A stretch of 64,000 nucleotides of DNA from Akebia trifoliata. Lineage: Eukaryota; Streptophyta; Magnoliopsida; Ranunculales; Lardizabalaceae. The notes beneath the pieces are model-generated. The model worked only from the letters and a program-made list of their open reading frames with translations, was not told the origin of the DNA and did no database searches. Of the stretch, positions 36,541 to 46,400 are shown in pieces; position 1 is the first letter of the stretch, and every line of letters starts with the position of its first letter. The position numbers and the translations under genes were made by a program. Location: positions 6,874,187 to 6,938,186 of the forward strand of contig CM030715.1 in NCBI GenBank assembly GCA_017979445.1, given 5' to 3'.

Positions 36541-38875
36541 TGTAGACATCTCAATTTGAATGGGCCCTCACTTGAAAGGGCCCAAAACCAGTAATGTTCC
36601 AATAAAGTGGGCCAACGGACCTCGAAGGCCCGAAGCATTAAAATCTGACATGTTTGCCAAAATTAAAGCCTCTAACACCTCTCAATGTGTTAGTAGGACT
36701 ACCAAAAGGATTCGGCATGCTCCCATCTACCCCGCTCCATTCAAAATACCGATTTTCCAACAAAATAAGCCAACGGGCCTCTAAGGCCCAAAACGATAAA
36801 AAGTGGCAATTTTGAGTAAATCAAGGCCCTAAGACCTCCCAATGGTCTAAGGGACCTATAAGAAGGGTTGCGACCCATCCTACACATGTTCAACCCCACC
36901 ACATCTATTTTATATCCAAGAGAAACCGAACGATCGATAAAACTCTCCAACGGGCCTAAAAAGCCCAATTTGCCAACACGTGGCATTTTTGATCAAATCG
37001 ACTATTACAAAAATCTAAAAAAAATTAATAAATTAAAAATGTGAGACTTGGGACGCCTACCACCTCCTATACCTTCCACCGCTCCACCTCCGAATTCGTA
37101 AACACCCTAAGCCCATTCAAAACTCATGAACCATCGAATCTACAAAAACCAATTTCCCACCTTACACCCTAACCTAAAGTTAACCCCATGTCTCCTAAAC
37201 CCTAAAATGAATCTACCCTAAAAAACCCAATCCAAAACTAACCCTATCCAAGCCAAAATAACCTACAACCCTCTAAAAGTCAAAGTCCAATACATCCACA
37301 AATCACTATCCATACCCAATTCACTATCCAACCCACAACCCTAACCCATCAACCTTTACCCACATCAACCAATCACCTCCCTCAACATCAAAAGGTGACA
37401 CATGTCACAACCCCCTTTCACCTCCCTCATCTAACCACCTACCACATCACTATTCTCTAAACAATCCATCTAACCCACATCACCTCCCTCTAAAATCACC
37501 TCAACCCATACCCTACCCTAACCTAACCTATCTCTATTCTCTAACATCAACAACCACCTACATCACAACCCATACCCTATACCACCTAACCTATCATCAT
37601 TCTCTAATATCATCAACCACCCACATCACAACCCATATCTCTACCCATCACCTTCCTTAAAACACTCTCACAAAATCACATCAACCCATACCTCCATCAT
37701 CATCAACTAACCAACCCATACTCTTCTTTCTAATCAAATAACCACCATCAACCAATCAACCAATCTCATTACCTCACCCTCTTATCATGATTGCCACATG
37801 CCATCATCCCCTTTCTCCTCCCCAAAACCAATCTACCCACCTCTTACACAACCCATTCTCCTAAATCTAAACACCTTACCTCTTCAATCAACCTAACACT
37901 CCTTCTCCAAACAACCCTCTTACACCCCTACTCCCCTCATCAATCATCACTCACCTCATCCTACCAAACACTCTACCCAAATGGATTTGGGTAGGATCCA
38001 AACCATTTGGATTAAAACCTCACCCATTTTCATTATTTACAAAATTACCATCAATCTCACCCCAAATTTCATACCTCTCACCCCTAAAACCTATGTCATT
38101 ATCCTCCATTTCAAATTTTCACCCCATTATACCTCCAAACCCCCTATAAACATCTATAAATACCTCTCCCCTCATCCCAAAAATAGTTATCAAGTTTACA
38201 CCAAGTCTTACTAGAAAAAAAAAAGAAAATCTAATCTCTACTCATGTCTCTTCCACTCTACTACGCTCTCATACCACTTTCTAAAAAGTAACTTCACTCT
38301 CATACATTCTACTAAGGACTCAAGAGGACATAGAAGTTAAAAGAAGAAGAAGAAGAAGAAAAAAAAAAGAGATTAAGGATACAAGGTGGGTTCAAAGCGC
38401 ACCTCCCCCCTCTCTCTCTACCCTCTCCTCTTCCCTCTTCTACCATCCCATCATCTTCATTTTATTTTAAATGGTTTAGGATGAATGGACATCAAGGCTA
38501 AAGAAAAGGGTCATTTCCATTAATGAATGACCCTATGATGAAATCGAAATCAACCCCTATCTAGGGTACAAATGCACCCACGTGGCACATCTTTTTTATT
38601 TATTTTAAATCAAAATGACCGAGTTATTCGAGGTTACCGCCACGTGGCGGGGAGAAAGGGGTGCCTAACACCTTCCCTTTTCTCTAACCGAGCCGTTTAC
38701 CCGAATCCCTAGGTTTGATTAGTTCTTTATCCATCGCGAGTCATTAATGCCAAAAATATCATTTCTTGGAAAATGTCTATCGGGTGACCATTCACACCCA
38801 CTTAGTACATGAATGGTGACGACTCCAATTCATCGTAGATGTGATCCTCATAATGACGAAAATCACGTATCTACA
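36541..38875 (+). mobile_element. nested solo LTR of family 2, 2335 bp, perfect TSD
   Basis: Runs TGTAGACATCTCAATTTG to CACGTATCTACA. The perfect 5-bp TSD TACTC is at 36536-36540 and 38876-38880. A TATA box, TATAAATA, lies at 38155-38162. A C-rich, degenerate tandem stretch (about 37230-37960; ACCCATACCCTA-like units) makes it about 0.6 kb longer than its relative at 26383. Frames at 37791-38214 are low-complexity and not called. Confidence 0.92.
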
Positions 38876-38961
38876 TACTCTAAGTCCCTTTTTCAGAATT
38901 TTTCTTAAAATATCACCATTTGGTTTCTTCGAGATAGAATTTGAAAATTCATGGTATTACA

Positions 38962-40233
38962 CTCTCTATGTTTACAATTTGCTATAATTTTGATATTTTA
39001 CCTGTCACCTTTCCTGTTAGGTACAATTATACATTTTCTTTTAAATATTGAATGCTGTTTTGGGATGAAACGTTTCAACTATCCTAAACAGTTGAACCAT
39101 AAAGTGAAAAAAAATAAATTAAATGCACAATATGTGCTTGTACTATCCTAATGATACAACTTCTCTTTTTTTATGATGCAATTCTTGATAACCCATTTAA
39201 ATGATTTTCAACTCACTTATCTAGAAAATAAAAGTTTTGTATTATACCTTGTTATGAATGAAATAGGATAACTTAGATGCAAATTGTTGACAAATTTTTC
39301 TAACATTGTATTATGTATTTCTCCCAAATCTTTTAATTTTGATTTTATTTATTTATTTATTATTTAGTTGATTTGTTTTTTGACAAGTTTAAAGAATTTT
39401 ACCATAGTTTTCATGGGAAAATAATGATTTTGATGAAATACATCTAGTATTGAAAAAAGAAAGGAAGAGAAGAAATAATGGTGGATTATTGGATGCTTTA
39501 TTGCAGGAGGTTGAAGCCATGGTGTGTCGATGGGGGAGGGGGAGGGGGGGTGTGAGGAGTGAATGGCCACTATCACCTCTGAAGAAAAAGTTAAATTAGA
39601 TGGGCTCATTGGTTTGCTCTCATCTTACATGTCATTTTTCAGTGAATGCTTCATCATACTACCATATGATTTACAATCGAGTGGGATGCTTAAAGCTATT
39701 TGCCCTTTGGTTTGTTGTAAATGTTTGCCTCTACACAAAAATTCCCATAATCATTTTTTTTTATTCTTGGTTACATCTTTTTGTGGGGCTCTACGTTTCT
39801 TTAAATTGTAATAAAGAGAGTTGTAAGGGACTGTAATGAGTCTGATTTGATTTCAATAATTTTACTTATAAGCTTTGTTTATACTTCTTAATTTGTTTGT
39901 ATTGAGAATCATTTAAGTTCTATGTAGTACTTGTATCATTTGCTTCTTCCGGATATACTTGATCTTATTTTGTTTAACGTCTCAACTCCCCCTCCCCCTA
40001 ACCAAATTTGTTTATTTGGTTTGGAGCAGTTGCTTCATGTTCAATTTATAAATATCTTCCAACATTCTAATATATACAAAATGATGTGTCGTGGCACATT
40101 ATATATGTATTTTGTAATTAACAAGGGCACACAATACAAGAATGCAAAGAAATATTATACGTATTTTGTAATTAACAAGGGCACACAATACAATTATTGG
40201 TAATTATATTGAGGCTTTGTGTGTAGTTTTCCT
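38962..40233. other. intergenic DNA, no gene recognised
   Basis: Open frames at 38951-39151, 39364-39609 (minus) and 39563-39836 resemble nothing I know. A G-rich run is present near 39531-39554. Confidence 0.4.
40108..40193 (+). repeat. 54-bp-period tandem duplication
   Basis: TATTTTGTAATTAACAAGGG and the following CACACAATACAA occur at 40108 and again at 40162. Confidence 0.85.
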
Positions 40234-40542
40234 CGGGCGGATTTACAGTGGGGGCAATTACCCCCACAAGAATTTTTGAAACTTGAAGGAGCTACTTAAA
40301 ATAATTTTTTTTTAAAGACTTTGCACCACAAATTTTTTTAAACATTGATGGAGTTATTCATAAATTAATTTTTTTAAAGATCTTTAAATGACATTGCCCA
40401 CACAAAATTTTGTAAACTTTGAAAGACATACTTATAAATGAAAATATTGAAAAAGTTAATAATAATTTAAAAAAAATTATATCAATAATGTCTCACATTA
40501 GAATTTTTTCCTCACGAAGAAAAAATCCTGGCTCCACCCCTA
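40234..40542 (-). mobile_element. hAT MITE, 309 bp
   Basis: Terminal sequences CGGGCGGATTTACAGTGGGG and CTGGCTCCACCCCTA are degenerate versions of the ends of 49633-49912, in opposite orientation. The perfect 8-bp TSD GTTTTCCT is at 40226-40233 and 40543-40550. The interior is T/A-rich and non-coding. Confidence 0.85.
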
Positions 40543-40717
40543 GTTTTCCTTGACGTGATTTTGCATAGTGAAGTAAGATGTGATTAATTAATTAACAATT
40601 ACTATAAAGTAAATGAAATTAATTTATAATAATTTATTTTAAGGAAAATAAATATATTTAATTTCTCTTTTACATATAAAGTATTTGTAAATTATGATAA
40701 TTGAAAATTATATAGAT

Positions 40718-41769
40718 GGGTCCTGTTCGGCACCAAACATTTTGGCAAACATTTTGACAAACGTGTTTCGTGCATTGGATAACAAGCACATGAGCGGACG
40801 AGATTCAAACAAATTTAAGTGAGAGATTATATGTTTATTTACAACGCCATCCCTCCAAAATATGTAAATTAGTGCCACCTCCCTGGGCAATTATAAAACA
40901 ACCGAACATAGAAGAGTTATTTATCGAATCGATAGAACTGAACCCTCTCTCTCTCACGAAACCCTCTCTCTCTCTCCCTCTCGCCTGAAACACTCAAATG
41001 AGCGATCTCTCTCGTTCTCACTTTCTTTCTCGCACGAAACACGAACGACATTTCGTGAGAAGTCTTGAAGAAATGCAAGGTTGCATCAAGACCAAGTCGT
41101 TTTTGGTAGAAATCAAAGTGAAGCATTTCGTTGCTCACATTCCAATATACGAATTCCTCCCTATATTTATTCATGAGACTTTGAATTCGTGAGTTAACGG
41201 CCAATCGTAGCTCATCACTTGTGAGATTATGCACCCATGCGAGGGTGTAAATTGGGTCCTCCCAAAAAATGTTGTGGCCCCTAGTGATAATTTTGTTGGC
41301 TCGAATGAATTCCAACATCTGGTCAGCTAAGGTGTAGTTGATTTTGCTTGGGTGGGGTTCTGTCGCATACCATTTTAGCTCATTTTCAAAATAACAGAGA
41401 GTGAAAGACGATGGAGAGGGTTCCACAGAAATAACAGAGAGTGAGAGAGAGGGTTTGAGAGAGTGAGAGATAGTGAAAAAGAGTGAGAGAGAGGGGTTCT
41501 ATCGATCGAGAGAGGGTTTGAGAGAGTGAGAGAGTGAGAGAGAAGCGTCTGTCGAGAGAGAGAATGAGAGAGTTCTCACTCTCTGTAAAAATAACTTATG
41601 ATTTTGAAGAGATAAGGATGGGGCACTAAATATAGGAAAGAAGAAGGGTGGCGTTGTAAATATTACATAACTTACGATTTATATGTTAAATTGAATCTGA
41701 TCCATCCGATTACACTATATTCGATGGCTTAAAAATGTTTGTCAAAATGTTTGGTGCCGAACATTTCCC
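40718..41769. mobile_element. Pack-type TIR element carrying a captured GH10 fragment
   Basis: The left end GGGTCCTGTTCGGCACCAAA and the complement of the right end GGGAAATGTTCGGCACCAAA are inverted repeats continuing for about 45 bases (CATTTTGRCAAAC). The interior holds a xylanase-like fragment on the minus strand and a long GA-rich tract (about 41405-41590). Flanks are TA-rich, so a TSD cannot be read. No transposase: non-autonomous. Confidence 0.75.
41049..41387 (-). pseudogene. captured fragment of a glycoside hydrolase family 10 (endo-1,4-beta-xylanase) gene
   Basis: About 113 codons of the frame 41426-40917 read like plant GH10: ENELKWYATEP, then NYTLADQMLEFIRANK, TRGHNIFWEDP and KYREEFVYWNVSNEMLHFDF. 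GH10 enzymes cleave xylan in the cell wall. The Glu of WNVSNE corresponds to the family's acid/base residue; the nucleophile region (ITELD-type) is absent, and so are the signal peptide and the N-terminal domains. After FFKTSHEM the frame runs into Arg/Glu-rich GA-repeat sequence. It is bounded by TIRs, so it is a transduplicated piece rather than a working gene. Confidence 0.8.
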
Positions 41770-41789
41770 ATATATATATATATATATAT

Positions 41790-42130
41790 GGGAAATGTTC
41801 AACAACAAACATTTTGGCAAAACATGGGTTAGAGGTTTTGGAATGGGCTGATTTTTGGTGAGGATGATCTCTACGGTGAGGAGATCATCATCACCAAAAA
41901 TCAGCCGATTCCAAAACTTCTAACCCCATCAAAAATGATTTACAAAAAATGGACGGTCCACTATTTTTTAACTTGTAAACTGGGACTAGAAGTTTTGGAA
42001 TCGGCTGATTTTTGGTGAGGATGATCTCCTCACCGTAGAGATCATCCTCACCAAAAATCAGCCCATTCCAAAACCTCTAACCCATGTTTTGAAAAATGTT
42101 TTGCCAAAATGTTTGTTGCTGAACGGGACC
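41790..42130. mobile_element. MITE made of two hairpins, 341 bp
   Basis: Termini GGGAAATGTTCAACAACAAA and the complement of GGTCCCGTTCAGCAACAAAC form inverted repeats closely related to those of the adjacent GH10-carrying element. The interior has two near-perfect hairpins, 41826-41926 and 41985-42083, each with arms reading GGAATSGGCTGATTTTTGG. TA tracts on both sides hide any TSD. Confidence 0.85.
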
Positions 42131-42166
42131 ATATATATATATTTTTTGTATGTTATGATAATCTCT

Positions 42167-42195
42167 CACGTGCAACGCACGTGCATTTTACTAGT
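42167..42195 (+). mobile_element. Helitron 3' terminus
   Basis: A perfect hairpin (CACGTGC-AAC-GCACGTG, 42167-42183) is followed seven bases later by CTAG and then T, the standard Helitron 3' end and insertion between A and T. The GTGCAACGCACG core is common to many plant Helitrons. I could not find the TC-type 5' end; the TIR elements at 40718 and 41790 may sit inside this Helitron. Confidence 0.8.
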
Positions 42196-42496
42196 AATTA
42201 TAAAACGAAGTTGGGCGTTTATATTGTTGATTAGAGTTGACTCGTCTGAGACAGTTCGGTCTTTTTCATGAACGAGACGAGACGAGAGTTAAAAAAAAAA
42301 AACATGTCACTGACGATAACTTCCCCTATTAAACCTTCGATTCTCAAAATCTCAAGTCGCGTCGAGAGAACTCTGCGACCATTTTTAGGCGTTAAAAGCC
42401 CGAAGGAGACTCAACCGAAACAACGAGACACCATGAACAATTATTTCTACTAACTTCAGAGATTTTCATCTCTGCAGAGCATCGATCCTTACATCA
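42196..42496 (+). promoter_or_regulatory. proximal promoter / 5' UTR region of the large gene
   Basis: Three hundred bases between the Helitron end and the ATG. TATTTATAT-like AT sequence is weak; no clear TATA box. The frame at 42268-42453 is an upstream ATG frame that ends before the main start. Confidence 0.4.
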
Positions 42497-43413
42497 ATGG
42501 AGAAAGAAATTGAGTTGCTCTCTAAAGTAACTGTAAACCATCTCTTCCTCGCACAGTTCGAACCCTTCAGAGCTTGTCTGCTAAGCTTACGTAAGAGAAA
42601 CCCATCTCTTGCCCGAGTGATCCTCCAGACCATCGTATCTCAAGGTGGAAGATTTAATGGAGTACTCTGGTCGGATTCCTGCTCATCTCCATCTTTACTC
42701 GCTTGGCTATCAGCTCTCGAGTTACTCGATTTCGAGGACTCTTCATCGATCTGGAATCTCGACCCGGAATTATTTAGGTTAAAAGTCGAATTCCTTCTTT
42801 TATTACAGCTAATCTCTTCTAAGGGATCAGAAAGTATTCGAAGACTTGTAGATTTAGAGAGTATCGAGAAAGAAGAATTTCCGAGTTCGAGCGAGAATTT
42901 TGAGTATCGGCCTGAGGATTTTGTGAATTTGAAGGGATCAGGAAGTGATTTGAGTGATTCTTTGAATGTTTTAGATCGGATTTCTGATTTAGGTTTGAGG
43001 CGATTAAGGGGAGATATAATTGAGGATGAAATTAAGTCTGTTGGTGTATTTGAGGATGGAGAATTCAAGTGTTTGCAGAAGTTGGTTTTGGATCAAGCGG
43101 AGTTGTTTAATGCGATATGTTGGAATATTCAGAAACAAGTTTGTTGGTCAAATCCGTATGATTTGGGTTTGGCTATTACTGTTCATAATGAAGTGAGGGT
43201 GAAGGAGGAGGAGGATAACGAGAAGGAGAAGGAGAAGGAGAAGGAAGGTTCATTGGAGGAAGAATTGAAAGTTCTCACTTCGATACAGAAGAATGTTCAG
43301 ATGGCACATTTGGAAGCTTTGAAGGAATGCCTTGAAGAGGATGACAAAGATGGAGCGATTTCTCATATTCGGTTTCTTCATCAAGAATATGGTGTTATGG
43401 AGCCCGAATATTG
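42497..43413 (+). CDS. exon 1 (residues 1-305)
   Basis: Starts ATGGAGAAAGAAATTGAGTTG, with an A three bases upstream and G after the ATG (ATCAATGG), a good plant context. Ends at TATTG before GTAAAT, phase 2. The downstream codons TGG-TAA would be a stop if the intron were retained. A GAGAAG microsatellite at 43220-43244 encodes the Lys/Glu tract. Confidence 0.88.
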
Positions 43414-46400
43414 GTAAATTCATTTATTTTTCTGGTGAACCTGATTGAAAAGACTATATGTTATTTCATTTTCACTTTGGCCGATATTAATCTCTACAAA
43501 TTTGAAAAAAAAATAGTGTCAATGGTATCGGCATGTACCATGCTCTTCTAGCTATGATTAAGAAAATTGGTGGGATTGAAGTTGTTGGACATGGATTTAT
43601 TTTCTTTGAATAATTATAGATTCGATGACACTTGAGTGCTTTGCAAGATTTGTGTCTTTCCTTGAATAGGAAAAATCATTCTAGAATGACCCTTGAACAA
43701 GGATCAGCCTTTCCGCTTGATTCCATTTTCTTACACCCAAAATCTCCCAATTTCATATGATCCATTAGTGTGGATCTTGGGTAGGGCTGTGAGTTTTCAT
43801 ACAGTCATTATATGGAAATATATTATTTTCTGGTAGAGTGGGTAGTGGTTCTACAGTTGGGTTCTTTTGTTGAAACTTGTGGAGAAATTAACTAAATTTT
43901 ATGTGTGCCCAATTTCAATCATTGACATAGGCGAACTCTTTATATATTTTGATTTTTTAGAAGTAAATTATTTGCATTAAAACAGGAGAAAGCACATAAA
44001 AAGTGAAGTGAGTAAGAAACTCACTCTTTCCCTAAAAACAGGGACCCTAGAGCTAATCAGACCTTAGCTCCTTATCCAGCCATCAAAATCTTCAAACTGA
44101 AGTCCTTTGAAGTCATCTAAAATGGATGTCCGAGTAAAAAGAAACCCTTTATCTTCAGATAAGTTGAATGCAGGTTTTCTTCCTTTCCTTGAAAAACTGA
44201 TTGATTCCTTTCCTCCCTTATGGCCCAATAAGCCATAAAAGGCAATACTCTAAAAAAGTCATTCCTCGTCTAGGACTTTTCCAATCCCATCCAATGAAAT
44301 ATCAATAATGCCATTTTAGACAATCCAAAACTATTTGGACTCACATTCTCAAATTACAAACCGTATTCCAGTTCTATGTAAAATCCCCGTTGGAACATTT
44401 TGAAAATGTTTACACCGAAAGAGAAGAAAATGTGAGATAAGGATGATGATCTCTTGCAATGGCCTGGAAGCATTTTTGGAGACATGAGCATTCCTCCCCT
44501 CCCATAACTCCACGGCAGAAGGCAACAAACTTCTTAAGGTTCTTTTCATTCCCGAGGAAGCCACTCCAAACACATACTTCACCTTAAACAACGACAACAA
44601 CAATCTTAAAAAAGTCCACAATAAACAACATAAAATTAGACCAAACCTCGCGTGGCAGATTGCAATGCATGAGAATATGATCTGTGGATTCTCCATCACC
44701 CTTGCACAATGAAGATCTTCTTTTGAACAACTGCCCAAAAGAAAAAATAAACCTTCAAAAAGAACTTTTGGATCCCAAATTGATGATTCAAGAAACGAGG
44801 ATCAATCCATCTAATCTACGGAGTGTTAAAGGGATCTAGCTGAGAAACTCCCATCCCGACTGACCTCCCATCTCCATAAATCATATTTCTCTTTACTCAA
44901 GGACAGATGGGAGAGAATATTAGAGAGCCTTGAGACTGACGTAATCCCCCAATCGTTGCAGGCTCTTCTAAAGCAAAGTCCCACTAAATAACTGCAGACG
45001 ATCTCACAATGAAATTTGTTACTAGCAATGACGTATGATAAAGTGTAAACAAAGATGGAAATTGGTCCCTTGAGCTCCTTGGACTACACCACCTGTCTTC
45101 CCAAAAATGGACACGTTCCTTTTGCCAACCTTGAAACCAATTGTATTTCAAAATTCAGGGAGCACCTTAGAAATGCACTTCCACATGTCACAACAAAAGG
45201 GCAGACTGACTCCCACTTCCCAATCGAACTCCAACTTGCCATACCTTGCTTAGATAACACGGCTCCTCAAACTCTTTAACTTTGCATCAAGGCGTTAAAA
45301 CCACTTCCCCAAAGGTGCCTTGTTCATGAGCTTCATGTTACAAAGCCCAAGCACCCTTGCTTTTTGGATTTGCAGGTAAACTTCCAGCTAACAATGTGAT
45401 TAACTACTTTCACACTCCTTGACATTAAGAATAGGAATACCTGAATAAGAAATAAATGGGATAGAATATATTGTACTCTTAATCAAATCATCTTGCTTCC
45501 TTTGGATAAATTCCTCGCCTTCCAAGAACTAGGCTACTCACCCTTTCAAGCACATGACCCATTATCCAATTAAATCATAAAAAATTCCTATTCTCTGTTA
45601 TTTTTTTGTGGCCATTCTTGGCCATCCACATGAATTAAGGTAAGTAATAATAATCTGGATGGGAGCCTCATATGATAATAATAGATTCATTGGTTGTTTG
45701 GATGGCTGATTTCCCCCAAGATTGACTTCCTTAAAGAGAGCGCTCAATAAGCCCACTTTATTTCCAACCTTGGGAAGCTTTTGCTGACCACATTTGTTTG
45801 ATATGCTGAGACAACATCTAGTGGCGTGGTTCTTCTCCGGCTTTTTGTTCTTCTTGTTCACTTTTTCATTTACCTATTAACAAATCTCATTTGTGAACAT
45901 TAGGAATGCAGTTTCCAAAAATTTACTATTGAATTTTGTCTCTTCAGTTCTCCAATTCTTTATCAACTTTTTGTTTGTCATGTTTTTCCTAGGATGGCTT
46001 TACAAGATCTCACTAAGAAGATTTGGTCGCGAATAAATGGTTTTGGAAATACATGGCATGCTATACGAGAAGAAATGCTGTTGATATATGGAGAAGCTCT
46101 TTCTTCAAACTGCATACAACTTGTGCAAATGATTCAGGTTGTAGAAGTCTTGGTTAAACTACTCTTTGTAGTAATTTTGATTACTTTAAGATTTTCTGTT
46201 ATAGCTTTGCTTGTTTCTAGTATAATCCTTTTATAGTGGGGTACATCATTATGTTCCCCCTTGATATGGTTAAATATTTTAACGTTTGGTTTGATCGGAG
46301 GGTTTTGAGTATGCTATTGCCCTTCACATAAGAATACAATCTTTTGTAGTCCAATGCTTTCAATGAGATCATCTTCAGTTTTTGTGCAACAAATGTAGTA

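Larger units (their letters stand above)
30153..38961 (-). mobile_element. family-1 LTR interrupted by two other LTRs
   Basis: Outer pieces are 30153-30424, 33579-36540 and 38876-38961. The plus strand begins TGTGGCGTCCTGTTAAAGAC and ends TTCATGGTATTACA. Joining the pieces aligns collinearly with the 16-kb LTR, including the decayed palindrome cluster. The flanks TCCTC and CTCTC match at only three of five positions, so the TSD is eroded. It is the oldest of this group, because both nested LTRs have perfect TSDs. Confidence 0.75.

Noticed and set aside
37195..37209. CCTAAACCCTAAA resembling telomere repeat
   Set aside because: Only two units, within a C-rich LTR stretch; not an interstitial telomere array.
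37791..38214. Two overlapping plus-strand frames
   Set aside because: C-rich repeat sequence within a family-2 LTR; no protein-like composition.
41049..41426. Functional xylanase gene
   Set aside because: Only a middle piece of GH10, no nucleophile region or signal peptide, and bounded by TIRs.
42640..43068. 142-codon minus-strand frame
   Set aside because: Antisense shadow of exon 1, whose sense frame matches a known family.
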